Below are positions 43,393 through 51,972 of a stretch of DNA of 64,000 nucleotides, in pieces. This DNA is from Micromonospora sp. Llam0. GTDB lineage: Bacteria; Actinomycetota; Actinomycetes; Mycobacteriales; Micromonosporaceae. The position numbers and the translations under genes are program-made. The stretch's first letter is position 1; the number at the start of each line of letters is the position of its first letter. The stretch is from assembly GCF_003751085.1 (NCBI RefSeq), contig NZ_RJJY01000001.1:4030001-4094000 (forward strand). The letters run 5' to 3'. The notes under the pieces are model-generated. The model did not search any database. It worked only from the letters and a program-made list of their open reading frames with translations, and had not been told where the DNA came from.

Positions 43393-43735
43393 GGGGTCCA
43401 CCTCCGACAGTGAGTTAACACCGAGGCGACCTCGGCGTGTCGTGACCGAAACACTAAGAGTCTTCTCAGTCTCGTGTCCAGAGTTTCGGTCTGCTGAAGC
43501 AAAACTTTTTCTGATCGTGACAGAAGTTGGTAAAGCGTGCTCGAACAGGGGTTGACCTGGCCCGATGAATCTGATTCAGAGCACGAGGCATCGATGGACC
43601 GACCCTCCACGACGAGGGCGGAACGGGCACGCGGAACCGGGGTGCCGGCCGCCGCCGTGGCGGCGGTCGGCACCCCGGACGGGCTCGCGCGGTTGGATCA
43701 GTGGCCGCCGCGCCGGGTGGCCGGCGACCGGTGGA
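43393..43735. other. Promoter region of the ROK/sugar ABC operon
   Basis: This 343-base gap holds the leader of the ROK operon and the 3' end of the isomerase gene. An AT-richer patch at about 43445-43515 contains a CCGAAAC/GTTTCGG inverted repeat (43446-43452 and 43483-43489) and an AAAACTTTTT box; these are candidate ROK binding sites. A terminator hairpin lies at 43639-43676. There is no gene. Confidence 0.5.
43639..43676 (-). terminator. Terminator of the Tat-exported isomerase-like gene
   Basis: A hairpin with a GGGGTGCCG/CGGCACCCC base and a near-continuous 17-bp stem lies about 60 bases past the stop codon of the minus-strand gene at 43736. Confidence 0.65.
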
Positions 43736-44851
43736 TCACTCGCTCTGGCTGTAGACGGTCAGCTCCGACATGTGCTGGTAGCTGCGCTCAGCGAACTCCA
43801 GCGACTGGCCCGGGTTCGCCGAGCCACCGGGAGCGGTGTCCTGCTCCCAGTTGGCGTGGTGGAAGTCGTAGTGCCCGATGGTCTGGAAGAACTGCTGGAA
43901 GTTGATGTCGCCGTCGCCCATCGGCGTCATCTCATAGCCGTTGGACAGGTCGGGGTTCTTGTTGCCGTCCTTGGCGTGGAACAGCGGGAACCGCCGGGGC
44001 CGACGGGCCACGGTCAGCAGCGGGTCGAACACCCGGGTCCGCTCCCGGCCGGCCGAGTTGACGAAGGTGTGGTGCTTGTGCCGGGCGACGTAGCCCCAGT
44101 AGATGTCCATCTCGAAGTAGACGTACTTCGCGTCGGTCTTGGCCATGAAGTACTCGAGCTTGCGGACACCGGACGACCGGGTCGGCCGTCCCTGCTCGTC
44201 CAACGGACCGGCGTCGAGCAGGAAGTTGTACGCCGCGTCGTGGTTGTGGGTGTAGAGCCGCATCTTGCGCTCCTTGGCCTGCCGGCCGAGCTCGTTCCAC
44301 AGGTCCGCGGCCGCGTCCCAGTCCGACTGGTAGTCGCTACGGGTCGGGTCGCTGCCGGTGCCGATGTTCTTCATGCCGAGCTCTTCGGCGATGTCCAGCT
44401 GCTCCTGGAAGGTGTCCGCCCGGATCTGAGTGTGGGCTCCGTTGGCGACCAGCCCGTTGTCGTCCAGGATCTTGCGGATCTCGGTCGGCGTGATCTGCCG
44501 GCCGAGGATGTCGGGGTGCTGGTTGTAGCCGGCGAACTCGATCTCCTTGTAACCCAGCTCGGCGAGGCGGGCCAGGACCCGCTCGAAGCCGTACGGCACG
44601 CCGCTGTCGTCCGGGGCCGCACCGATCCGGTCGCGGACCGAGTAGAGGATGATGCCCCGGTTCTGCTCGGGGATCAGCGGGTCCACCGACCAGCCGCCGC
44701 CGGCTCGGGCCGGACGGCTGGTCTGCAGCACCGGCAGCCCGGCCGCGCCGAGTACGGCGGCGGCGCCGGCCGACGCGGCGAGGATGTTGCGGCGGGTGAG
44801 CGCGGGGTTGGGCGGAGTGAGCTGACCGTTGCGGCGTAGCACCTCGTCCAT
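43736..44851 (-). CDS. Tat-exported sugar phosphate isomerase/epimerase-like protein
   Basis: A 371-residue xylose-isomerase-like TIM barrel carrying a twin-arginine leader (LTRRNILAASAGAAAVLGAAGLP, cut near Ala50), so it acts outside the cytoplasm. Barrel features include GYKEIEFAGYN, LYTHNHDAAYNF (His, Asn), YVYFEMDIYW (Glu, Asp) and LFHAKDGNKN. Exported members of this family often act on oxidised or 3-keto sugars. It lies just upstream of the sugar ABC operon in the same direction but with its own terminator. Confidence 0.87.
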   Translation of the reverse strand: MDEVLRRNGQLTPPNPALTRRNILAASAGAAAVLGAAGLPVLQTSRPARAGGGWSVDPLIPEQNRGIILYSVRDRIGAAPDDSGVPYGFERVLARLAELGYKEIEFAGYNQHPDILGRQITPTEIRKILDDNGLVANGAHTQIRADTFQEQLDIAEELGMKNIGTGSDPTRSDYQSDWDAAADLWNELGRQAKERKMRLYTHNHDAAYNFLLDAGPLDEQGRPTRSSGVRKLEYFMAKTDAKYVYFEMDIYWGYVARHKHHTFVNSAGRERTRVFDPLLTVARRPRRFPLFHAKDGNKNPDLSNGYEMTPMGDGDINFQQFFQTIGHYDFHHANWEQDTAPGGSANPGQSLEFAERSYQHMSELTVYSQSE

Positions 44852-45269
44852 TCTTGTCCACCTTTCTGCAGCGGCTCCGCAGAGCCGCCGATGACGAGTG
44901 AGGAGGGTCGGGGTGTACGGAGTCGCACGCCGCCGAAACGCACGACCCCGGGGCGGGGGGTTCGGATGGGTGGGGTTCGGGTCGGTGCCGCGGTGGCGGC
45001 ACCGACCCGAACCGCGGCTGCCTCCGCCACGCCCCTGGCGGGAGACAGCTCGGGCCCTGGTGGCCCTGGTCGCGACCGGCGTTTACGGCGCTGTGTCGCT
45101 GGTGTTACGTCTGGGGCAGACATTAACCCCAGAGACCAGGGGAAAGAAAGACCCCGACGAACCAAACTTTCAGGTGAACTACCGATGGCTTTGTCTTCTA
45201 CCAGCAATAAGTCTCCGCCACCTGACACCGATAGATCGATGACTGTCGCAGAAGGGTGCTCGTACGACG
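44852..45269. other. Intergenic region with hairpin and AT-richer promoter stretch
   Basis: This 418-base gap lies between the isomerase-like gene start and the end of the ABC-2 permease gene (both minus strand). It contains a 40-nt hairpin (44974-45013) and a stretch at about 45110-45260 of clearly lower GC than the surroundings, with CCAAACTTTCAGG (45162-45174). This probably holds the isomerase promoter and a regulator site. I see no gene. Confidence 0.5.
44974..45013 (-). terminator. Hairpin, probably terminating the ABC-2 exporter operon
   Basis: Perfect 18-bp arms around a 4-nt loop. It lies between the isomerase-like gene and the permease gene; the distance to the permease stop (about 257 bases) makes the assignment moderate. 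Confidence 0.55.
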
Positions 45270-46082
45270 TCAGTTGCAGAGCAGCCGGCCGACTCGACGC
45301 CCGGCGACGGTCAGCCCGAGCGCCGTCACCCCGACCAGATAGCCGACGTCGACCAGCTGCATCCACCCGACGGTGTCCACGGCGATCGTCCGGATCAGAT
45401 GGACCGACCGGTACAGCGGGGTCAGCTCGACCAGCCAGCGCAGCACCGACGGGTACGCCTGCGCCGGCACGAACGTCCCGGAGAACAGGAAGACCGCGAA
45501 CTGGGCCGAGCCCATCAGGTCGAAGTCCTGCCAGCTACGCATGTAGGTGGACAGCGCCATACCGAGCCCACCGAAGGCGAACCCGACCAGGACCGCCGCC
45601 GGGAACGCCAGCAGCGCCCGGGGGACCGTCGTCAGCCCCATCACGACCATCACCAGCAGGAAGGTCGCCGAGTAGATGCTGCCCCGCGCCATCGCCCAGC
45701 CAAGCTCGCCGAAGGCCAGCTCGGTCGGGCGGACCGGGGTGGCCAGGATCCCGTCGTAGAGCTTGACGAACTTCATCTTGGCGAAGAAGTTGAACGTCGT
45801 CTCCGACAACGCGCCGGTCATCGCCGAGGCGGCGAGCATCGCCGGCGCGACGAACGCGGCGTACCCGATGACGACCCCGCTGCCCGGTAGGGTGATGTCC
45901 CCGATCAGCCGACCCACGCCGACACCGATCGAGAACAGGTAGAGCAACGGCTCGACCACCCCGGAGATCATCACCACCCAGTACGCGGACTTCAGTGCGG
46001 CCGCGTTGCGCTCCATCACCGACCCGGCCCGCCGCACGGCCGCGCCGACCCCGAGCACCTGCGGCAGGACGAGGGTCACCAC
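45270..46082 (-). CDS. ABC-2 type exporter permease
   Basis: A 270-residue membrane protein with six hydrophobic helices of the ABC-2 (DrrB/NodJ-like) family. The stretch FNFFAKMKFVKLYDGILATPVRPTELAFGE is the usual region just before the third helix, and FSGTFVPAQAYPSVLRWLVELTPLYRSVHLIR is the C-terminal family signature. It pairs with the permease at 46113 and probably the ATPase at 48986 to export a drug, lipid or glycan. The substrate is not evident. Confidence 0.85.
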   Translation of the reverse strand: MVTLVLPQVLGVGAAVRRAGSVMERNAAALKSAYWVVMISGVVEPLLYLFSIGVGVGRLIGDITLPGSGVVIGYAAFVAPAMLAASAMTGALSETTFNFFAKMKFVKLYDGILATPVRPTELAFGELGWAMARGSIYSATFLLVMVVMGLTTVPRALLAFPAAVLVGFAFGGLGMALSTYMRSWQDFDLMGSAQFAVFLFSGTFVPAQAYPSVLRWLVELTPLYRSVHLIRTIAVDTVGWMQLVDVGYLVGVTALGLTVAGRRVGRLLCN

Positions 46083-46094
46083 CGTTGCCTCCTG

Positions 46095-46128
46095 TAGTGG
46101 ATCAGACGCTCTCTAGTGGATCAGACGC
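46095..46128. repeat. 15-bp direct repeat at a gene end
   Basis: TAGTGGATCAGACGC occurs at 46095-46109 and 46114-46128. The right copy holds the permease's last codons and stop on the minus strand; the left copy duplicates them. It looks like a slippage product. Confidence 0.75.
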
Positions 46129-46937
46129 CTACGGAACCGGGTGACGGCCAGCCACCACCCGGCCGCCACCCAGAGGCCCAGGTAGCCGAGATGCCCGGGG
46201 ACGGACCAGGCCGGGGTGCCCAGCGAGGCCGCCCGGCACAGGTCGACCCCGTGCCAGAGCGGCGACAGGTACGCCAGCCAGCGCACTGTCACCGGCAGCG
46301 ACTCCACCGGAAAGAACACTCCGGCGAACAGGGTCATCGGGATGACCGCGAACCGGAACACGATGACCATGTAGCTGTCGCTGCGGATGGTGGCCGCGAA
46401 GGCGGCCACCGGCAGGGCGACTGCCGCGGCCAGCAGCATGGCCACCGGCAGGGCCAGCACCGCCCGACCCGAATGCAGCGCACCGAACGCGGCGGCCACC
46501 GCGAGAAAGGCGGCGGCGCTGGCCAGCACCCGCAACAGGACGAAGGCAAGCAGCCCACCGACGATGTCGGCGATCCGCAACGGAGCGGCTATCTGTGAGT
46601 AGTAGGTCCGTTGCCAGGTGAACCCGCCCAGCACCGGCCAGGAGGACTCCCCGATGGCCACCTGCAATGCGGTGGAGGCGATCAGACCGGGGACGATCCA
46701 GTCGAGATAGCTGAACCCGCCGATCCCCTGGTCGACGTATGCTCCCACCCCCACACCGAAGCTGAGCACCGTCAACAGCGGCAGCAGGAACGACGAGAAG
46801 ACCGACGACCGCCAGGTCCGCCGGTAGCCGGTCAGGTTGGCTTCGAGGACGCTCAACGCCGGCCGGAGGCCGCGCGGCCCGGTCAGTCGCGCGGTTGTCG
46901 TGGCCGTCGGCGTCGCGCCAGTGTCTGTCCCGGACAT
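46113..46937 (-). CDS. ABC-2 type exporter permease
   Basis: A 274-residue membrane protein with about six helices, also of the ABC-2 family: WQRTYYSQIAAPLRIADIVGG before the third helix and FAGVFFPVESLPVTVRWLAYLSPLWHGVDLCR near the C-terminus. It lies 30 bases upstream of the second permease gene. The last five codons and stop are repeated just beyond the gene (15-bp direct repeat at 46095-46109 and 46114-46128). Two different permeases imply a heteromeric exporter. Confidence 0.85.
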   Translation of the reverse strand: MSGTDTGATPTATTTARLTGPRGLRPALSVLEANLTGYRRTWRSSVFSSFLLPLLTVLSFGVGVGAYVDQGIGGFSYLDWIVPGLIASTALQVAIGESSWPVLGGFTWQRTYYSQIAAPLRIADIVGGLLAFVLLRVLASAAAFLAVAAAFGALHSGRAVLALPVAMLLAAAVALPVAAFAATIRSDSYMVIVFRFAVIPMTLFAGVFFPVESLPVTVRWLAYLSPLWHGVDLCRAASLGTPAWSVPGHLGYLGLWVAAGWWLAVTRFRRRLIH

Positions 46938-47048
46938 CCGTCGTCGCCTCCCCGTACCCGGTCCCCGGCCGATGTTGTACCGCCCGCGTACGACATCGTG
47001 GAAACGACGCCCGGGACGACCGCCCGGGATCCGCCGGCCCGAGGAACT

Positions 47049-48188
47049 CTACGACGACGGCGGGACATCCTCACCGGGATTTCCGTCTCCCGGGTCCGCC
47101 GCCCGGGCTACGGTGCAGAGCACCTCGGCCAGCGGACGTCGCGGCGTGGCCTGGGCGGGCTGGCCGTAGCCGACCCGGACGACCATCTGGGCCACGGTCC
47201 CCCGCCGCTGGTTGGCCAGCAGTTGCCGGATCCCGGGTATCTCCAGCGGCTGACTGATCGGGGTGGTCGCCAGGTTCTCGACGGTGGCCAGCAACAGCAC
47301 CCGTTGCAGCGCCTGCCCGGCGGCCAGCCACTGCCGCTCGGTGTCCCCCGTGGTGGACAGCACGAGAATGGTGGGGTACGGCTCGAAGCGTTCGGTCGAC
47401 CGGGTCAGCCGCGGCGCCACCAGGCCGAAGTCACGGATCGGCAGGGTTTCCAGGGCGTCCCACGGGCCGATCGCCGAGCGGGGAATCCCCTCCCGCCGCC
47501 CGTGCCTGGGCATTGTCCATCGGGCCAGTTCCGCGCGGTAGGCGCCGTCGGCCCGCTGCCGCTGTTCGGCGCTGCGGGCCAGGGTGAGAATCGCCCCTCG
47601 GGCGACGGCACCGGCGACGGCGAGTTCTGCCCCCTCTCGACGTGCGGCGACGACCAGACCCTCGATCACGTCGGCCGGGACGACCGCCGGAGCGAACGGC
47701 CAGCGGTTGGTGTGTCGCCGGGCAATGGCGTCGGCCAGCGCCGTGAGCTGTGGGTACGGCGCGGCGGCGCGACCGGGGACGACCCGGGCCACCAGGTCCG
47801 GTTCGGCCGGGTCGGGAAACGGATGGACCTCGGGCAGCCAGCCCTGCTGCCGCACGGCCAGCCGCAGGTTGAACAGGGCCGCCCCGACACTGATCAGCAG
47901 TTCCCGACCCGCGGGATCGATGACGTCCAGCTGGCGGTGCCGGTCGGCGAGGACCTCGATGGCCGGCACGGGCATGCCGTCGGGGCCGTCCGTCGCCGGG
48001 TGGGTGCCGCCCTCGCCGGGCCCGGTCCGGCCACCGGGCCGGATCCGGAACCGCCACGGCTGGCTGTTGTGCAGCGACGGCGCGGCGACGGCAGCCCGTA
48101 CGCAGGCGACGGGATCGTACGAGGAGTCAGCCCCGCCGGGCACGGCGGCGGTGTCGGGCGCCGGTGGTGCTACGCGTTCCTCGGTCAC
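47049..48188 (-). CDS. Acg-like nitroreductase-family protein
   Basis: A 379-residue two-lobed nitroreductase-fold protein of the Acg type (known from the dormancy regulon of mycobacteria). The N-terminus has VRAAVAAPSLHNSQPWRFRI, the family start, and RRHTNRWPFAP, with a late GTVAQMVVRVGYGQPAQATPRRPLAEVL. Acg-type proteins bind flavin but may sequester rather than reduce it. GTG 48188 gives the family N-terminus; longer readings are low-complexity. It lies between ABC exporter parts on the same strand. Confidence 0.87.
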   Translation of the reverse strand: MTEERVAPPAPDTAAVPGGADSSYDPVACVRAAVAAPSLHNSQPWRFRIRPGGRTGPGEGGTHPATDGPDGMPVPAIEVLADRHRQLDVIDPAGRELLISVGAALFNLRLAVRQQGWLPEVHPFPDPAEPDLVARVVPGRAAAPYPQLTALADAIARRHTNRWPFAPAVVPADVIEGLVVAARREGAELAVAGAVARGAILTLARSAEQRQRADGAYRAELARWTMPRHGRREGIPRSAIGPWDALETLPIRDFGLVAPRLTRSTERFEPYPTILVLSTTGDTERQWLAAGQALQRVLLLATVENLATTPISQPLEIPGIRQLLANQRRGTVAQMVVRVGYGQPAQATPRRPLAEVLCTVARAADPGDGNPGEDVPPSS

Positions 48189-48277
48189 GATTCCAGCCTG
48201 ATCCGCCGATGCCCGGCCGGCCCAGAGGCTTCCCGCCCGTCCGGGCAGGGTCCAATGGGCCGGGCCGACCCCCGCCG

Positions 48278-48973
48278 TCAGTGCGGGCGGTTGCCCTCGA
48301 CCGCCGGCGGTATCCGGGCTACCGACATCGTCCGGGTGCCGCTGGCCGCCGCGGCGTGCGCCGCCCAGTCGACCCGGCGCACCTCGTACTCGACCTCGCC
48401 GTGCTCGACGCCCTCGATCGGATCGTCCCACTGCAGGTGGAAACAGCGGGCCAGGCGCAACCCGGCCGCCTCCATCACCCGCCGTGAGGCGACGTTGACC
48501 GCCATCGTCTCGGCGAAGACCCGATCGACGGTCGGGTGGTCGAACGCCATCCGCAGCAGCGCTCGGGCACCCTCCGAGGCGTACCCCCGGCCCCAGGAGG
48601 CGCGCCGCAGCCGGTATCCGAGCTCCACCTCGGTGATCGCCAACCGGCCACCCCGGCCGTTGACCACACCGCTGGCGGGACCGGCACCGGCCGGGCCGGT
48701 AACAGCCGGTCCGGCGGCAGCCGGCTTCAGCGCGAACCAGCCGATGAAGGCACCGCTGGAGCGTTCGATAGCGGCCCACTTGCCGAAGCCCGGGAAGCGC
48801 AGATAGTCACGCAGGATCGCGGGCAGGACCTCGCGGCGTACGGTTTCGGCCGGGGTCGGTCTGCCCCCGGTGAGGTACCGCATCACCTCGGGGTCACTGT
48901 CCAGCTCGACGAGCAGTGGCAGGTCGTCGATGGTGAAGCGGCGTAGTGACAGCCGGTCGGTCTGCGCGATCAT
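48278..48973 (-). CDS. GNAT-family N-acetyltransferase
   Basis: A 231-residue RimJ/RimL-type acetyltransferase. The start MIAQTDRLSLRRFTIDDLPLLVEL is standard, and the acetyl-CoA loop is seen in RRASWGRGYASEGARALLRMAF, followed by ETMAVNVASRRVMEAAGLR. An Ala/Gly/Pro-rich insertion sits before the core. The acceptor may be a protein N-terminus, a ribosomal protein or a small amine. It starts 12 bases beyond the ABC ATPase stop, so the two are probably co-transcribed. Confidence 0.88.
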   Translation of the reverse strand: MIAQTDRLSLRRFTIDDLPLLVELDSDPEVMRYLTGGRPTPAETVRREVLPAILRDYLRFPGFGKWAAIERSSGAFIGWFALKPAAAGPAVTGPAGAGPASGVVNGRGGRLAITEVELGYRLRRASWGRGYASEGARALLRMAFDHPTVDRVFAETMAVNVASRRVMEAAGLRLARCFHLQWDDPIEGVEHGEVEYEVRRVDWAAHAAAASGTRTMSVARIPPAVEGNRPH

Positions 48974-48985
48974 GCCCGGCCGATT

Positions 48986-49924
48986 CTAGTCGATCAGGGT
49001 CCGGCCGGTGAGATGCAGGAAGACGTCCTCCAGACCGCTGCGCCGGATCAACGCGCTGGTCGGCGCCAGCCCACGGCGGTGCACCTCGTTGAGCGCCCCG
49101 TCGCCGTCGCCGGTGTAGAGCAGGATTCGGTCCGGCAGCACCTCGGTCCGTTCGGCGACTCCGCCCAGTTTGCCGGCGAAGCTGTCCTGGTCGTCGGTCG
49201 GGAACCGGAGTTCGACCACCTCACGGGTGGAGTAGCGGGTGATCAGGTCCCGCGGCGAGCCCTCGGCGACGATCCGACCGCCGTCCATCACCACCAGTCG
49301 GTCGCAGAGCTGCTCGGCCTCGTCCATGTAGTGCGTGGTCAGCACCAGCGTGACGCCCCGTTGCTTGAGCCGGAACAGCCGCTCCCACACCAGGTGCCGG
49401 GCCTGCGGGTCCAGCCCGGTGGTCGGCTCGTCGAGTAGCACGATGTCCGGCTCGTTGACCAGGGCACGGGCGATGGTGAGTCGGCGTTTCATGCCGCCGG
49501 ACAGCGGCTCCACCTTGCTGCCCGCCCGGTCGCGCAGCTGCACGAAGTCGAGCAGCTCGTCGGCGCGGCGCCGGGCGACCGGTCGCGGGATCTGGAAGTA
49601 GCGGGCGTAACTGACCAGGTTCTCCCGTACCGTCAGTTCCTGGTCGAGGTTGTCCAACTGCGGGCAGACGCCGAGCCGGGCCCGGATCGCCGGGCCGTCC
49701 CGCTGCGGATCCATCCCGAGGATGCGCAGGGTGCCGCCGCTGGGCGGGGAGACGCAGCCCACCATCCGCATGGTGGAGCTCTTGCCGGCGCCGTTCGGCC
49801 CCAGGAAGCCGAACGCCTCACCGGCCGCGACGTCGACGTCGATGCCGGCGACCGCAGTGAACGCCCCGAACCGCTTGACCAGACCGCGTGCGTGGATGAG
49901 TGGCCCGTTACCCCGTTCAGTCAC
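48986..49924 (-). CDS. ABC-2 exporter ATP-binding protein (DrrA-like)
   Basis: A 312-residue ATPase of the DrrA/NodI group. Walker A is GPNGAGKSS, the Q-loop VCPQLDNLDQE, the signature LSGGMKRRLTIARAL, and Walker B IVLLDEPTTGLD; a C-terminal extension of about 70 residues follows, as in DrrA. GTG 49924 is preferred (GTG 49930 is close by); an ATG at 50020 would place an operator-like palindrome in the coding region. The partner permeases are most likely those at 46113 and 45270, separated by two unrelated genes. Confidence 0.88.
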   Translation of the reverse strand: MTERGNGPLIHARGLVKRFGAFTAVAGIDVDVAAGEAFGFLGPNGAGKSSTMRMVGCVSPPSGGTLRILGMDPQRDGPAIRARLGVCPQLDNLDQELTVRENLVSYARYFQIPRPVARRRADELLDFVQLRDRAGSKVEPLSGGMKRRLTIARALVNEPDIVLLDEPTTGLDPQARHLVWERLFRLKQRGVTLVLTTHYMDEAEQLCDRLVVMDGGRIVAEGSPRDLITRYSTREVVELRFPTDDQDSFAGKLGGVAERTEVLPDRILLYTGDGDGALNEVHRRGLAPTSALIRRSGLEDVFLHLTGRTLID

Positions 49925-50021
49925 GGCCACGACGCTACCGCGCGGTCCCGACGGGGACGCCAGCGAGTTTCGCGAGCAGGCGTCTTTCGTCAGATCGAGG
50001 ACAAAGTATGGTACGAACATC

Positions 50022-50039
50022 TTGAAGTTTAGACTTCAA
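50022..50039. promoter_or_regulatory. Palindromic operator candidate between ABC ATPase and ROK genes
   Basis: TTGAAGT and its exact inverse ACTTCAA flank a 4-bp centre in a markedly AT-rich patch of the 270-bp divergent region. The AT content, symmetry and location suggest a ROK-type operator that could serve both genes; TTGAAG may also act as a -35 element for the ROK gene. Confidence 0.55.
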
Positions 50040-50194
50040 TGCACTAAGTTTGCCATCCTGACTCGCTACTCCCGGGTCGGCGGGCGAGTTCGTCACCTCG
50101 CCCGGTCCCTGCCCACGCCGGTTCGCTTCGCCCGCGTGTCCACCGGCACTCCACGTCGGACGACGCCACGTGCCGGACCCAGGTAAAGGACGAT

Positions 50195-51385
50195 GTGACC
50201 AACGTGTTGGGAGTGTGGCCGGAGAACACGCACCAGGCGCAGATCCTGCGTCTGCTCCGCGACGGCCCGTGCTCGCGCGCCGAGCTCGGCGACGCGGTCG
50301 GCCTCTCCAGGTCGAAGGTGGCCACCGAGCTCGACCGGATGATCGAGCGGGGTCTGGTGGAGACCGCCGGTCCGGCCGCGTCCCGCGGCGGTCGTCCGTC
50401 GTCGATCGTCCGGATCGCCGCCGCCACCCGCTTCCTCAGCATCGACATCGGCGCGAGCACCCTGGACGTGGCGCTCACCGACGGCGAGCTGCAGGTCGTG
50501 GCCCGGCTGACCGAGCGCACCGAACTGCGCCAGGGGCCGACGACGGTTATCGCGCAGGCCCTCGAACTGATCACCAAACTGGCCGCCGACTCGGGAACCA
50601 CGCGGTTCACCGGCGCCGGCATCGGGGTGCCCGGTCCGGTCAGTTTCCACGAAGGTGTGCCGGTCTCGCCACCGTTCATGCCGGGTTGGCACCGCTTTCC
50701 GGTACGGGAGATGTTCAGCACCGAACTCGGCTGCCCGGTGCTGGTCGACAACGACGTCAACATCATGGCGCTCGGTGAGAAGCACGCCGGCATCGCCCGT
50801 TCGTTCGACGACTTCCTGTTCGTCAAGATCGGCGCCGGGATCGGCGCCGGGATAGTGGTCGACGGAGACGTCTACCGGGGCGCGAACGGTTGCGCCGGCG
50901 ACATCGGCCACACCGCCGTCGACGAGAACGGGCCGCAGTGCCTCTGCGGCAACGTCGGCTGCCTGGAGGCGTACTTCGGCGGTGCGGCGCTGACCCGCGA
51001 CGCGGTCGCCGCCGCCCGAGCCGGGCGTTCCGACCAGCTCGCCGAGCAACTCGCCCGGATCGGCACGCTCACCGCGCTGGACGTCACCCGGGCGGCCGCC
51101 GCCGGCGACCCGGTCGCGGTCGGCATGGTCCGCGACGGTGGACGACGCGTCGGCCAGGTGCTGGCCCGGCTGGTGAGCTTCTTCAACCCGGGAATGGTGG
51201 TGATCGGCGGCGGGCTCGCCGGGATGGGCCACGCGTTGCTGGCCGAGATCCGAGGCGTCGTCTACCGCAGCTCACTGCCGCTGGCCACCGGCGACATGCC
51301 GATCGTCCTGTCCGAGCTGGGCGACCAGGCCGGTCTGATCGGCGCCACCAGGATGATCAGCGACCACGTCTTCACCGCCAGCTGA
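50195..51385 (+). CDS. ROK-family transcriptional regulator (orphan)
   Basis: A 396-residue ROK repressor with an N-terminal winged helix (ENTHQAQILRLLRDGPCSRAELGDAVGLSRSKVATEL), a kinase-like domain and zinc site GHTAVDENGPQCLCGNVGCLE. It closely resembles the operon-linked ROK at 42214 throughout, including DNDVNIMALGEKHAGIARSFDDFLFVK, so the two are paralogues. The GTG at 50195 has AAAGGA shortly upstream. No sugar transporter genes adjoin; the divergent ABC-2 ATPase operon and itself are the nearest possible targets. Confidence 0.9.
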   Translation: MTNVLGVWPENTHQAQILRLLRDGPCSRAELGDAVGLSRSKVATELDRMIERGLVETAGPAASRGGRPSSIVRIAAATRFLSIDIGASTLDVALTDGELQVVARLTERTELRQGPTTVIAQALELITKLAADSGTTRFTGAGIGVPGPVSFHEGVPVSPPFMPGWHRFPVREMFSTELGCPVLVDNDVNIMALGEKHAGIARSFDDFLFVKIGAGIGAGIVVDGDVYRGANGCAGDIGHTAVDENGPQCLCGNVGCLEAYFGGAALTRDAVAAARAGRSDQLAEQLARIGTLTALDVTRAAAAGDPVAVGMVRDGGRRVGQVLARLVSFFNPGMVVIGGGLAGMGHALLAEIRGVVYRSSLPLATGDMPIVLSELGDQAGLIGATRMISDHVFTAS

Positions 51386-51441
51386 GCCGACGTACCGGCC
51401 CGGGCGCACCGGCTACCGGACGGCTCCCCCGCGACAGGCGG

Positions 51442-51972
51442 TCACGGCTGCTGCTCGACCGACGCCCTGGCCGCGGCCACCAGTTCGGCGGTCCGGTCCG
51501 GCAGCCAGGCCGCGTCGGTGTCGACGCCGGCGTCGTAGCGCACCGTCCAGCTCAGGCCGTCGATGCCGGACACCCGCCGGCCCACCACCCGAGCCCCGCC
51601 ACCGTCCAGCTGGTGGTGCACGCTGTAGCCGACCGACCGGGTCACCCTGGTCCGGACCTGGTCCGGGAGGTCCCCCGGGTCCGACAGGTCGATCGAGATC
51701 GCCGGTCCGTCGGCGACGACGGTGTAGCCGTCGTGCTCCGACACCGTCTCGGCCGGCGTGACGACCAGCGTCTCGCCCGACCAGACCGCCTTGTGCACCT
51801 GGTGCCAGCCGAGCCGGGTGTCGCGGCCCGGCAACCACAGGCCCCGGTTGGTGACGACCAGCGCGCCGGTCGCGGTCCCGCTCCAGGCCAGTAACCGCTC
51901 GTCACGGTCCAGCGGCGGCCGCTGGTCGGCCGGCAGCCGTGCGCTCCGCCGAAACAGACTCCACACCGTCAC
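51442..51972 (-). CDS. Conserved hypothetical protein linked to dnaG
   Basis: A 176-residue soluble protein beginning VTVWSLFRRSARLPADQRPPLDRDERLLAWS, with TGALVVTNRGLWLPGRDTRLGWHQVHKAVW, a pattern of short beta strands like a PH-type domain, and a helical C-terminus. GTG 51972 overlaps the dnaG stop by four bases, so it is co-translated with primase; a longer reading to 52263 lies in dnaG. I recall such proteins next to dnaG in related actinobacteria, but no function is known. Confidence 0.75.
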   Translation of the reverse strand: MTVWSLFRRSARLPADQRPPLDRDERLLAWSGTATGALVVTNRGLWLPGRDTRLGWHQVHKAVWSGETLVVTPAETVSEHDGYTVVADGPAISIDLSDPGDLPDQVRTRVTRSVGYSVHHQLDGGGARVVGRRVSGIDGLSWTVRYDAGVDTDAAWLPDRTAELVAAARASVEQQP

